DNA of 64,000 nucleotides, taken from contig NZ_JBBEXE010000009.1 of NCBI RefSeq assembly GCF_037645805.1, forward strand, positions 86,366 to 150,365, written 5' to 3'. Shown here piece by piece: positions 8,898-17,887 of this stretch. Each line of letters begins with the position of its first letter. Position 1 is the first letter of the stretch. Made by a program: the position numbers and the translations under genes. Origin of the DNA: Leptobacterium_A meishanense (GTDB lineage Bacteria > Bacteroidota > Bacteroidia > Flavobacteriales > Flavobacteriaceae). A model generated the notes under the pieces. The model did no database searches. It saw only the letters and a program-made list of their open reading frames with translations, and was not told the origin of the DNA.

Positions 8898-9523
8898 ATA
8901 ATATTTTTTTGTGAAGGAGTTCCTTGAAATTTTTCCATAGTAGCATGTGTGTTTGATGAAATACCTTCTGAACGAATTACCTTCATAAAAGTCAACCAGA
9001 TGATTTTGCAGTCCAATAAAAATGAAAGATGATCAACATACCATACATCTAACTCGAACTTTCGCTCCCAGCTAATAGCATTTCTGCCATTTACTTGTGC
9101 CCATCCGGTAATTCCGGGTTTAACTTCATGGCGTCGTCTCTGTATCTCATTGTATAGAGGTAAATATGAAATTAATAGTGGTCTTGGGCCAATGAGACTC
9201 ATATCCCCCTTGAGTATGTTAATAAGTTGTGGAAGCTCATCGATAGATAATTTTCGTACTATTTTTCCTATTGCCGTTAACCGTTCAGCATCAGAAAGCA
9301 GTATTCCGTTTAAATCTTTTTTATCGCTCATGGTTTTAAATTTGACAATTTTGAATCTAGCTTCGTTTTTTCCGGGTCTTAGTTGATAAAAAAATGGTTT
9401 TCCATGATTGGCTAGCGCTAACAATAAGGTTGTTATGATAAAGATAGGGGAGAGCACTAGCAGGCTTATGGTTGCTATAACAATATCTAATATTCTTTTA
9501 ATATATTTTTTGTAAAAGTTCAT
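8894..9523 (-). CDS. Phosphoglycosyl transferase (PglC/WcaJ-type initiating sugar transferase)
   Basis: 209 residues, the short monotopic form. A single reentrant N-terminal membrane helix (residues ~12-38) is followed by KFKTM, the catalytic DE pair in LSIDELPQLINIL, GDMSLIGPRPL and PGITGWAQVNGRN. It transfers a sugar-1-phosphate to undecaprenyl phosphate and so starts repeat-unit synthesis. The PglF-like and PglE-like genes at 24-27 kb could make its donor, a 4-amino-4,6-dideoxy sugar (inference). It lies between two glycosyltransferase genes with 4-nt overlaps on both sides. Confidence 0.9.
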   Translation of the reverse strand: MNFYKKYIKRILDIVIATISLLVLSPIFIITTLLLALANHGKPFFYQLRPGKNEARFKIVKFKTMSDKKDLNGILLSDAERLTAIGKIVRKLSIDELPQLINILKGDMSLIGPRPLLISYLPLYNEIQRRRHEVKPGITGWAQVNGRNAISWERKFELDVWYVDHLSFLLDCKIIWLTFMKVIRSEGISSNTHATMEKFQGTPSQKNII

Positions 9524-10656
9524 ATATGAGAATTGATAATTGTTATTAGTTGTTGATTGATTTTATTAACATCGAATTTTTGTTCAGCAATTTCTCTGCT
9601 TTTTTGCCCCATTTTTTGGATGCTTTCCGGGTTTTTGACAAAAAACTCCATAGCATTTATTAATGCTTCAAGGTCTTTTGGCGGAATTAAAATCCCATTT
9701 TCCATATTTTCTACAGTTTCCTTGCATCCCGGAGTCAAAGTAGTAATAACAGGCATGCCTACTGATAGGGCTTCCAAAATAGACCGGGGAATTCCTTCCC
9801 GATAATATGTTGGCAAAACAAAAACATCGGAATTGGAAAGAAAATCAACAACATTTGGTTGGGCACCATGATATACAATAATACCTTCTTGGGTTAAACG
9901 GTTTAAGTTATCAATTAAAGTTCCCGAAGAATTATTTTTCGGAGGGCTTCCTACAATGTGAAAAATGGTTTCGGGAAATTTTTTTATTAATGTTTTTGCA
10001 GCTTCTAAATACAATCCCGTCCCTTTTTCTTCAATGAGCCGGGCTATGATAATAAAAGAAACAGGCCCACAATGCTTTTTATATGTTCGATATTTGAACC
10101 GGTTAAGGTTAACACCAGAGCCATTTACAATATAGAAAGGCTGCTGTTTTGAAACAATCCGTTTTTTAACGAATAACAAATAATCATCTTCATTCTGAAA
10201 AACAACCGCTTTGTTGTTACGCAAGGCCAATTGGTATAGTAACCGGGTAATATTTTGTAGAAGCTTTGCTCTTGTTGAAACACCACTAAATGTATAGCCC
10301 AAACCTGTTATCAATGAGATAGCAGGCTTCTTAGAAAGGTGAGCAGCTATAGAACCATAAACTACCGGTTTTATGGTATATGGAAAAACAACGTCTATAG
10401 CATATTTTTCAATAATCTTTTTGATTACCAGGATACTTTTTAGATCTGCAAAAGGGTTAAGACCGGTCCTTGATAATGGTACAAGTATGGAGTGTGCTTT
10501 CAGGAGTGATAGTTGATGAATGGTTTCTTTGTCAAAATCGGGGGCAGCACAAAAAACCTCAAAATCATTTGTAACTAAACTACAAATAAAATCGCCTCTG
10601 AAATTCAATAAAGAACCAGCTAATGAGCTTATTAGCATTATTCTCTTTTTGCTCAT
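9520..10656 (-). CDS. Family 4 glycosyltransferase (PglA-like)
   Basis: 378 residues with the GT-B fold. The N-terminal domain starts KKRIMLISSLAGSLLNFRG, and the donor domain contains VSFIIIARLIEEKGTG and the E-x7-E motif in REGIPRSILEALSVG. Its position directly upstream of the phosphoglycosyl transferase fits addition of the second sugar to the lipid-linked first sugar. It is the first gene of the minus-strand run 6.3-10.7 kb. Confidence 0.87.
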   Translation of the reverse strand: MSKKRIMLISSLAGSLLNFRGDFICSLVTNDFEVFCAAPDFDKETIHQLSLLKAHSILVPLSRTGLNPFADLKSILVIKKIIEKYAIDVVFPYTIKPVVYGSIAAHLSKKPAISLITGLGYTFSGVSTRAKLLQNITRLLYQLALRNNKAVVFQNEDDYLLFVKKRIVSKQQPFYIVNGSGVNLNRFKYRTYKKHCGPVSFIIIARLIEEKGTGLYLEAAKTLIKKFPETIFHIVGSPPKNNSSGTLIDNLNRLTQEGIIVYHGAQPNVVDFLSNSDVFVLPTYYREGIPRSILEALSVGMPVITTLTPGCKETVENMENGILIPPKDLEALINAMEFFVKNPESIQKMGQKSREIAEQKFDVNKINQQLITIINSHI

Positions 10657-10937
10657 GGATGGTGGGTAGGTTGTTTATTTGAAAAATAGTTTGAATGATG
10701 TGTTTTATTACATCTTAAATTTAACAAACCAAATCCTTCTTTTTCTACTTCAAATATAGAAATATATTAAAGACTTTTTTTTTAAATAACTGATTTACAG
10801 ATGTATTTCATCGATAAAATCAACATTTTTGTCGAATATAATAAACCGTTTATCGAATACCGTGACATACCTCTATAAGGTTTAGTAATTTTCGGGTTTA
10901 TTAAATATCAAAACTTTTAATTTACAGTTATTTACAT
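10657..10937. promoter_or_regulatory. Divergent intergenic region with a -7-type promoter element
   Basis: 281 nt between a minus-strand and a plus-strand operon. CAAATATA at 10751-10758 reads TATATTTG on the minus strand, a perfect flavobacterial -7 element, and would give a ~90-nt leader for the glycosyltransferase at 9520. No good -33 TTTG accompanies it. I see no clear plus-strand element for the gene at 10938. Confidence 0.4.
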
Positions 10938-11972
10938 ATGGGGTTTTTATGTAAAGTTCAAGCTTTTTTTACCAATACATCGGCATTCATAAAACGTTTC
11001 CCATGGATAGGGGCCCAAACATCTGAAAATCTCCGAAAGGTTAAAAACTGTTTTTCCTTTAGTAAGGAGCATATAATAGAGGCGAAAAAGTATTATATGA
11101 AAAACAGTTTTAAGGTAAATGAAGGGAACTGGAACCCTTTTTATGATGATATTATGGTAAATTTTCCAAAAGAATATTTACCAAAGGATCTATTCCGTCC
11201 TACGCTTGAATATGTATTAAATAAAATTGAGGCCTATCCGAACTTAACAGATAAAAATCTATTGAGCAAGCATTTTATAGGCATAAAGCAACCCGAAACC
11301 CCTGTGAAAAATATTCAGGGAACGTATTTTCACAACGATAAACGAATTTCAAAAAAGCAAGCTTTAGAGCTTTGTAGGAAATACGACCGTCTTGTTATAA
11401 AACCCTCCATAGGCTCTGGGATAGGGGAACGCATTGTGCTATTTTCGGTTGAAGGGGATTTAACAGATTATAAAGGGATGGCACTATGTGAATTATTTGA
11501 ATCGTATGAAAAGGATTTTCTTGTTCAGGAAGTTATTGAACAGCACAAGCTGTTACGATTGATGAACCCTTCTTCATTGAACGTATTGCGCATTGTAACA
11601 GATCTCAGAGAGAAGGAGCCAGTCATACTATCTGCTTCTGTCCGAATGGGCAGACAAGGAGATATTGTTTCCGGGGGACTCTATTGTGGTATTAAACCAA
11701 ATGGACAACTAAATGATTTTGGATATGATGATATGTTTGAAAAAGTAACAGAAACAGATGAAGGAATAGCGTTTAATGCTGTAAAGCTTTCATTTTTCAG
11801 AAAAGTAAAAGATGCAGTTAATAAGCTACATCCGCAGATGCCATACTTTAAAATGATCTCATGGGATTTGGCAGTAGATAAAGATGAAGAAGTAATACTG
11901 ATTAATTATAGTATTATTGGACAAGAAGTTAAAGAATATCAAATTGCCAATAGGCCACTGTACAGTGCCTAA
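10938..11972 (+). CDS. Sugar-transfer-associated ATP-grasp protein
   Basis: 344 residues resembling the ATPgrasp_ST family found beside sugar transferases. The ATP-binding lysine lies in DRLVIKPSIGSGIGERIV and the later ATP-grasp core is LNVLRIVTDLRE. The segment MISWDLAVDKDEEVILINYS occupies the metal-binding end; family members usually have E-x-N there, and here the motif reads ILINYS. A role in attaching an amino acid or similar group to the glycan is inferred from family and context. It is the only plus-strand gene within this part of the locus and ends 4 nt from the convergent TupA-like gene. Confidence 0.78.
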   Translation: MGFLCKVQAFFTNTSAFIKRFPWIGAQTSENLRKVKNCFSFSKEHIIEAKKYYMKNSFKVNEGNWNPFYDDIMVNFPKEYLPKDLFRPTLEYVLNKIEAYPNLTDKNLLSKHFIGIKQPETPVKNIQGTYFHNDKRISKKQALELCRKYDRLVIKPSIGSGIGERIVLFSVEGDLTDYKGMALCELFESYEKDFLVQEVIEQHKLLRLMNPSSLNVLRIVTDLREKEPVILSASVRMGRQGDIVSGGLYCGIKPNGQLNDFGYDDMFEKVTETDEGIAFNAVKLSFFRKVKDAVNKLHPQMPYFKMISWDLAVDKDEEVILINYSIIGQEVKEYQIANRPLYSA

Positions 11973-11976
11973 AAGA

Positions 11977-12885
11977 CTATTTCTCTATAGGAAGCTCTAA
12001 TAAATCACCCAATTTCCTGTCCCATTCTATTGGCTTAAAAGACCCGTTCCCAGATTCAGAGTGAAATGTTAACTCTCCAAAATAAATAGCTTCTTTTACA
12101 TAATAAAGATCAACCCGTACATAAATAAAATCGGTCGCTAATTTTTCTGCAATCCCTCGCATTTCTTCAAAAACATCAGGTTTTTTAACAGGAACTCCGT
12201 TTTTGTACTTCCATTCACAATCAATGAAGTTCCATTCAGCGTCATAAAGGTTTCGCTTATGATCGGTTTGCCGGTCAATATCTACTTGAGTAAAGGTTAA
12301 TTTACCATTAAAGCAATGTAATTTGTAATCGGAAGGGATACTTCCATGTTCATCCATCAAGAGTTTTTCAACCAAAATGCGAGGGGCTATATTTCGGTAT
12401 TGCCATTCCCCTTTTCCGGTATCATAATTCTGTTTTAGATGTCTTTTCAGTTTCTTATGGATTGTTTTCCAATCCATAGTATTTTTATCCCGTACAAAAA
12501 TCCCTCCAGAACTGTCATGATTTGTTTTAATTATAACGGGGTAGTTTGGTAAGTTTTGAGGGATGATGTCATCTGGATTTTTTGTATGAAAAATAAGCGG
12601 GATGAGGTATTGTTCCCCAATTTTTTCTTTAATATGTGATCGTACGGTATATTTGTCCGCACAAATAGTATGCAGTGGTGTACGATCGTATAACTTTAAC
12701 CATTGTATTTTTTCATTTAATGTTTTTGGGCTTTTTAAATTAAGGGGATAACCTAACAACCTCTTAAATCGCTGTTGTAAGCGCACTTTTTCCGGAATTA
12801 CGAAGTTTCTTAAATTGAGTATGGGTTGAATGAGATAGGTTCCAATACGTGTTTGATAGTATATTTTTGTTAGAAATCCTCGCAT
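11977..12885 (-). CDS. TupA-like ATP-grasp protein
   Basis: 302 residues. The hallmark TupA-like start SPKTLNEKIQWLKLYDRTPL is followed by CADKYTVRSHI. The ATP-binding segment is YPVIIKTNHDSSGGIFV, with a late acidic metal-binding strand YVRVDLYYV and GELTFHSESG. The family is named after TupA of teichuronopeptide synthesis, which is thought to link amino acids to polysaccharide carboxyls. It starts 11 nt after the upstream glycosyltransferase stop, so it belongs to the 12-19 kb minus-strand operon. Confidence 0.82.
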   Translation of the reverse strand: MRGFLTKIYYQTRIGTYLIQPILNLRNFVIPEKVRLQQRFKRLLGYPLNLKSPKTLNEKIQWLKLYDRTPLHTICADKYTVRSHIKEKIGEQYLIPLIFHTKNPDDIIPQNLPNYPVIIKTNHDSSGGIFVRDKNTMDWKTIHKKLKRHLKQNYDTGKGEWQYRNIAPRILVEKLLMDEHGSIPSDYKLHCFNGKLTFTQVDIDRQTDHKRNLYDAEWNFIDCEWKYKNGVPVKKPDVFEEMRGIAEKLATDFIYVRVDLYYVKEAIYFGELTFHSESGNGSFKPIEWDRKLGDLLELPIEK

Positions 12886-12896
12886 TGCTTCTTTCT

Positions 12897-14009
12897 TTAT
12901 AAGTTGTGTAACATATTCTTTATATAAGATGGCACGGTTCTCTTTTCCAAATAAGCATCAAATAATGCCCTATTTTGAGTAGTATCATCATTAAAGCATT
13001 GTTTAATAGTATTAGCTAGGCTAGCTACATTTTCAATTTCACAAGTGTAGATGCCTTTAATCTGATCAATATCACCGGCACTTAATGTACTAACCACTTT
13101 TGTATTCTGCGACATCATCTGTAATAATACGTTAGGAAACCCTTCAATACGTGATGAGAGTACACATAATGCCGCATTTTTGAAGTAAGGGTACACATTT
13201 TCCACAAACCCCACTAGTGTTATCCGGTCATGTAACCTCATACGTTCAATTTGTGATGTAAGTTTTTGTCGTTCTGGGCCCTCTCCAAGTATGATGAGTT
13301 GTAGCTCAGGAAAATCTTTCCGGAGTTTGCCAAAGGCTGTTATCAGTATGTCAAACCCTTTTGCAGGGACAAGCCTTCCGGCAGCTACAATAAATGGAGT
13401 ATTGTTATGAAGCGTAATCGAAATGGGTTTTTTTGACTTTTCAGCAATTAGGCCTAGATTAACAGGATTGTGAAGAACAACAATTTTTGCATTTTTTTCC
13501 AATTTTGGAATAACTGAAAGCAACTGATCTTTCATGTAAGCAGTTTGGCAGATAATAAGATCAACACCTTTATATCCTAATTTATAAGCAGTAGTGTAAA
13601 GCCTTAGTTTTTTACCTTTAAGAAGTTTAAAAATAGAGTTGGATTCCCTAACGATTACTTTTGTATTTGGTATGAGACCTATACGTTTATAACATCCTAA
13701 TAAGCCATTTATGAGTGTTTGGGAAGTAAATGTATAATCTAGCTGATGTGTGACAAATAACCGAAATAAGACTAGTACTAAAAATAAATACCCTAAAATC
13801 ACTGAAGAAAAAGGTAAATAGGTAATCTGACAGTTTTTTTCGAGCTTATCCCAACCCTTGTATTTTTTGCGTGTAAGGATAATGATCTTACATTTTTCAT
13901 TTTTACTAGAGAGGTGTTCTGCAATATTAAAAAGAAATTGTTCAGCCCCACCACCAAGTCCGTCAGTGGGAAGTACAAACAACCAGTCTATATGTTTCCT
14001 TTTCAACAT
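12897..14009 (-). CDS. Family 4 glycosyltransferase with an altered E-x7-E motif
   Basis: 370 residues, GT-B fold. The N-terminal acceptor loop is PTDGLGGGAEQFLFNIAEHL, and the donor site contains FIVAAGRLVPAKGFDILI. The usual second glutamate of E-x7-E is a glutamine here (EGFPNVLLQMMSQ), as in some relatives, so the chemistry may rely on the first glutamate and the neighbouring residues. The start overlaps the upstream glycosyltransferase stop by 7 nt. Acceptor and donor are unknown. Confidence 0.85.
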   Translation of the reverse strand: MLKRKHIDWLFVLPTDGLGGGAEQFLFNIAEHLSSKNEKCKIIILTRKKYKGWDKLEKNCQITYLPFSSVILGYLFLVLVLFRLFVTHQLDYTFTSQTLINGLLGCYKRIGLIPNTKVIVRESNSIFKLLKGKKLRLYTTAYKLGYKGVDLIICQTAYMKDQLLSVIPKLEKNAKIVVLHNPVNLGLIAEKSKKPISITLHNNTPFIVAAGRLVPAKGFDILITAFGKLRKDFPELQLIILGEGPERQKLTSQIERMRLHDRITLVGFVENVYPYFKNAALCVLSSRIEGFPNVLLQMMSQNTKVVSTLSAGDIDQIKGIYTCEIENVASLANTIKQCFNDDTTQNRALFDAYLEKRTVPSYIKNMLHNL

Positions 14010-15067
14010 GTTAATTGATTAAACAGGGCTTCATATTTTTTAAGAATACTATTTTTATGATATCTTGAAGTAACCGATTCACTTACTTTTCTGGGGTCCC
14101 AATGAAAATCTTTAGTTTTATTTAGCAGGGCTATAAACTCTTCTTCGGTATTCACAATATATCCGTTAACCCCATTCTCAATAATTTCATTAATCCCTCC
14201 GGGAGCATTGAAGGCAATAACAGGAGTGCCTACTGCACAACTCTCTATAAGTGCGTTTGGAAACCCTTCTACATATGAACCTTGAAGGAACACATCGCTT
14301 AGTTCCAGACACTCTTCTACTTTCTTTGTAAAAGGAATGTGTATTACATTATCTTCTAGGCCTAAAAATTCAATTTGCCTAAAAATAGCATTCATCTCTT
14401 TTCCATTACCAACAATGATATATTGGAAGGGATATTCCAATTTTGCTAATAGTTTTAAAAGACGCTTATACCCCTTTTGTTTTACTACCCTGCCCACCGT
14501 AATGTACCGTATGGGGTTGTTCTTTTTGGCCGCTTTCACATTAATTTCTTTTGTAATAGGGTTGTTTATAATGACAAGTTTTTTTTCTGGAAAATGATAA
14601 TTTTTTATCAAATCTTTTTTCATATCGTTCGATTGACAAATGATAGCATCTAATGTATAGCGCTGTATTATAGAAAGGTCAAACCATTTTTTTCTATGAT
14701 CCTGATATGGAATCATTGCAGACCGGACGATAGTTTCACGTGCTACAAACTTTATCCTTGGGAAAAATACAGCAAGGATGGCCATGACAGTATTTAAATG
14801 TCCAATTGCGCTTACAACTAAATCAATTTTGTGGAATAACAGGTACTTGAACAATGCTGGAATGGCTGAGCGTACTTTATTCTTATTCAAGAAAACAACC
14901 GGGATTTTAGTTACCCTATAAGAAGCATTTTCTTCCGAGCCGATAACAAGCAGTGTCGTTTCAAAGAACTCTTTGTTTAAGTTTTCTGCAATAAAAGACA
15001 TAATACGTTCTGCGCCTCCTGCTCGAAGAGAAGGAATTATAAAAACTATTTTCTTCTTTTTTTTCAT
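14003..15067 (-). CDS. Family 4 glycosyltransferase
   Basis: 354 residues, GT-B fold. Seen: an N-terminal acceptor loop PSLRAGGAERIMSFIAENL, donor-binding RYITVGRVVKQKGYKRLL, and a complete E-x7-E motif in EGFPNALIESCAVG. It follows the acetyltransferase gene by 9 nt and overlaps the next glycosyltransferase by 7 nt, consistent with one transcript. The sugar transferred cannot be told from sequence. Confidence 0.87.
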   Translation of the reverse strand: MKKKKKIVFIIPSLRAGGAERIMSFIAENLNKEFFETTLLVIGSEENASYRVTKIPVVFLNKNKVRSAIPALFKYLLFHKIDLVVSAIGHLNTVMAILAVFFPRIKFVARETIVRSAMIPYQDHRKKWFDLSIIQRYTLDAIICQSNDMKKDLIKNYHFPEKKLVIINNPITKEINVKAAKKNNPIRYITVGRVVKQKGYKRLLKLLAKLEYPFQYIIVGNGKEMNAIFRQIEFLGLEDNVIHIPFTKKVEECLELSDVFLQGSYVEGFPNALIESCAVGTPVIAFNAPGGINEIIENGVNGYIVNTEEEFIALLNKTKDFHWDPRKVSESVTSRYHKNSILKKYEALFNQLTC

Positions 15068-15076
15068 GAAGATCTT

Positions 15077-15616
15077 TTATTGTTTCATATAAGATTTAAA
15101 AGTACTATCAACAACTTCATTGACACGCTCCCGATAACTCTTTGAAAAATCAATATCAGCATTAGCAACATAGTTCTTCAGTACCCGTTCTTTATAGCTG
15201 TTATAATCACCAATTATTTTAGCAGGATTGCCTCCTACGATAACTCCACTGGGGATCGACTTAACTACAACACTTCCTGCTGCTACAATAACATTATCAT
15301 CAATTTTTACGCCGGGCATAATAATACTCTTAACTCCGATGAAAACATTATTGCCTATAACAATGCGACGGTATATCTGCCTCCTTCCTTTTTTATCACT
15401 GAACAACCATGATGAACCATCATGTGTTATTAACCGGACCCCAGAAGTGATGGTTACCTTATTTCCAATTGAAATTAGCCATGGCTCAGATCCTAAAGTA
15501 GTAGTTAGAATGCGACAATCATTGCCTACAGAAACTCCTTTCAGTCGTGCATATGCAACTCCCGACATGGAAAAACGACGGTAATAATCAATAAACAGTT
15601 TTAATATTCTTCTCAT
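15077..15616 (-). CDS. Left-handed beta-helix O-acetyltransferase
   Basis: About 179 residues from the inner start MRRILKLF; a start 27 nt upstream (15643) is also open but increases the overlap with the polymerase gene. The hexapeptide repeats typical of the WbbJ/LbH family run through VSVGNDCRILTT, KVTITSGVRLITHDG, IGNNVFIGVKSIIMPGVKI, VIVAAGSVVVKSI and VIVGGNPAKIIG. The histidine in ITHDGSS is the likely catalytic base. Enzymes of this type transfer acetyl from acetyl-CoA to a sugar hydroxyl. The layout is not that of PglD, so it probably decorates the polymer. Confidence 0.85.
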   Translation of the reverse strand: MRRILKLFIDYYRRFSMSGVAYARLKGVSVGNDCRILTTTLGSEPWLISIGNKVTITSGVRLITHDGSSWLFSDKKGRRQIYRRIVIGNNVFIGVKSIIMPGVKIDDNVIVAAGSVVVKSIPSGVIVGGNPAKIIGDYNSYKERVLKNYVANADIDFSKSYRERVNEVVDSTFKSYMKQ

Positions 15617-16814
15617 AACTAGGGTGTTTATATACTTTGACATCAGATTTATATCGGCTTTCTAACCCATAAGCTATATATGCAAATAAAGCCATTAAGT
15701 ACCCTTGATTGATAATACTCTGTAAGCTTAACATGAATATGCATAGAACAAAGATTACAGGTAATAAAAAGAAGCGGGTTTCAGGAGGGGCTACTATTGC
15801 TTTTCGGAAATGTTGAAATAGCAGAAAAAGAAAAAGTAAGAAAGTTATGATCCCGGCATCTGCCCAAACCCCAAAAATAGTATTATGCCCTCGTATCATT
15901 GTCGAAAAATTAATACCATTGCCTATAAAAGGGTTTTCATAGATAAAGCTTATCATATTATTGAACAAGATATCCCTGTCTGAAAACTCCACCTTTTCAG
16001 TATTGAAACTAAGCAGGTTGACAATGTTTTCGATCCGGCTTTTCTGGACCGGCGTTAAGCTTTCGCTGTTCAAGGCAGTAGTGATCCCTGTGTACAATAA
16101 AACAGGCACTATTATTACGATAAGTAAGATTCTTTTTAGATTAAAGAGCTTGTAAAATAAAAAACCTATTACGACAAACAATACAACAAATCCGGTTTTA
16201 GAAAATGTAAGGAATAAGGCATATGCAGCAATACCCAACCCTATTAGCTTAAGAAGGCGCAATATTCTTTTTTTAGGATTGAAAATTTTATATATAAAAA
16301 TGAATGACAATAGGCAAACAACAGCAGCATTATTAGCATCTCCATAAACACCACCGGCTCTATCTAGGGTATATGCGTAAATACCATCATGATCTAATGA
16401 AAAATTATAGCGTTGCATAACAATAAGCAAGCAACAAGCAATGAAGAAAGTAATGGCCATTACCTTTTGGAAAAAAGCACGATAATTGTCCATATTTAAA
16501 AACACTGCAAAACTGAAAAAGTAGATAACAGGGATCAGTGTTTTTATAATAGGGGCCGGTGTTTGGTGAATAGCATTTGCTATAAGCCCGAAGACATAAT
16601 AACATCCAAAAAACCATACCCATAATTTTATTAGAGGAGGAAAAGAGCGTTTTTGTTTAATAAAAAAACCGATCCCTATAAGTAATAATGCTACATTTAA
16701 ATAAGCAATTGCCTGCCCTATGGAAACAGAAACAAACTTAGTGACAAAAGCCTGTATGTTTAGTGCATTTAAAACAAAAGGGATTAGTAAGAATAATATA
16801 CCTAGATGTTTCAT
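15588..16814 (-). CDS. Wzy-like O-antigen/capsule polymerase
   Basis: 408 residues with about 10-11 membrane helices and a large periplasmic loop near residues 255-295. The Wzy/ligase-type motif is partly recognisable as DRDILFNNMISFIYENPFIGNGINFSTMIRGHNTIFGVWADAG, with GHNTIF matching the conserved histidine loop of the family. Such proteins join lipid-linked repeat units in the periplasm. The gene overlaps the acetyltransferase by 29 nt and the upstream glycosyltransferase by 4 nt. Ligase rather than polymerase function cannot be ruled out. Confidence 0.8.
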   Translation of the reverse strand: MKHLGILFLLIPFVLNALNIQAFVTKFVSVSIGQAIAYLNVALLLIGIGFFIKQKRSFPPLIKLWVWFFGCYYVFGLIANAIHQTPAPIIKTLIPVIYFFSFAVFLNMDNYRAFFQKVMAITFFIACCLLIVMQRYNFSLDHDGIYAYTLDRAGGVYGDANNAAVVCLLSFIFIYKIFNPKKRILRLLKLIGLGIAAYALFLTFSKTGFVVLFVVIGFLFYKLFNLKRILLIVIIVPVLLYTGITTALNSESLTPVQKSRIENIVNLLSFNTEKVEFSDRDILFNNMISFIYENPFIGNGINFSTMIRGHNTIFGVWADAGIITFLLFLFLLFQHFRKAIVAPPETRFFLLPVIFVLCIFMLSLQSIINQGYLMALFAYIAYGLESRYKSDVKVYKHPSYEKNIKTVY

Positions 16815-17887
16815 TTGGTCAATATATTTTTAAAAAGCATTTCCCATTTATTGCCTATGGTTTCCATGGAAAACCTTTCCAAACTACGGATAGCCCGTGT
16901 GCTTAAAGTTTCCCTTAGTGACGGGTCATTTATTAAATCGCGGAGCCCTTTTTGCATGGCTTCTTGATTTTGATCTTCGATTAATAAACCGTTTATGTTG
17001 TTATTAATGATGTCGGAAGGGCCCGTAACACAATCATAAGCAATACATGCCATTCCCTGCGACATAGCTTCCAGCAACACCATGGGAAGTCCTTCAAAAC
17101 GGGAGGGTAGTATAAAAATCTCAGACTTTTGCATTAGTGCACTTACATTTTTTTGAAACCCTGCAAAATGAACCTGATTTTGAACCCTATTACTATCTGC
17201 TAATTCCTTCAGGTAAGCCAATCCGTTTTTCCCTCCGCCTACTATATTTAGGTGCCATTCCGGATGCTCTTTCAATATAGGGGCAATTAATATTATTAAG
17301 TTGTCAAACCCTTTATGGTGGTACCGATCTAAATTGCCTACAGCCAGAATGACTTTTTCACGTGTTTTTGGGCTGTCTTTCAAAGGTTTGAAAGTACAAG
17401 GGTTGGGCATTACAACTACTTTAGCACCTTTCTTTTGATAGAAATCAATATCATAAGAGGTTAACACTGTAATGTAATGCGCCAAAGGGTAAATATAATC
17501 TCTGGCAAAACGAGTTAAGAAAACAGGAACTTTTGCTTGTAGGTGGTTGTTATGTTCAGAAGCAATTACTTTTATACCGTAGAACCTGCAAGTAACAATG
17601 GCCATCATACTAGCGTGCGTAATAAAGGAAATAGCTACCTTAGGCCGGTTTCTCTTTTTGTAATAATGTCGTATGAGATTAATAAAACTTCTTATAGTGT
17701 GGTTTTTAATCTTGCCCCCATGTAGTTTAGCCCGCTTTACATTTTCATTTAATTCATATGCCTCTCCATCATTAAAAGTAACGATGGTAACATCATTCCC
17801 TTTTAAAGCAAAATGATTGGCCAGTAGTGCCATTACTCGTTCGGCCCCACCACCACCCAATGAACTTATGATAAAATCAATTTTCAT
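16811..17887 (-). CDS. Family 4 glycosyltransferase
   Basis: 358 residues, GT-B fold. The N-terminus IDFIISSLGGGGAERVMALL is the acceptor-side glycine loop. The donor domain holds VILAVGNLDRYHHKGFDNL and a complete E-x7-E motif in EGLPMVLLEAMSQG. It overlaps the flippase gene by 11 nt and the polymerase by 4 nt. Confidence 0.87.
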   Translation of the reverse strand: MKIDFIISSLGGGGAERVMALLANHFALKGNDVTIVTFNDGEAYELNENVKRAKLHGGKIKNHTIRSFINLIRHYYKKRNRPKVAISFITHASMMAIVTCRFYGIKVIASEHNNHLQAKVPVFLTRFARDYIYPLAHYITVLTSYDIDFYQKKGAKVVVMPNPCTFKPLKDSPKTREKVILAVGNLDRYHHKGFDNLIILIAPILKEHPEWHLNIVGGGKNGLAYLKELADSNRVQNQVHFAGFQKNVSALMQKSEIFILPSRFEGLPMVLLEAMSQGMACIAYDCVTGPSDIINNNINGLLIEDQNQEAMQKGLRDLINDPSLRETLSTRAIRSLERFSMETIGNKWEMLFKNILTK

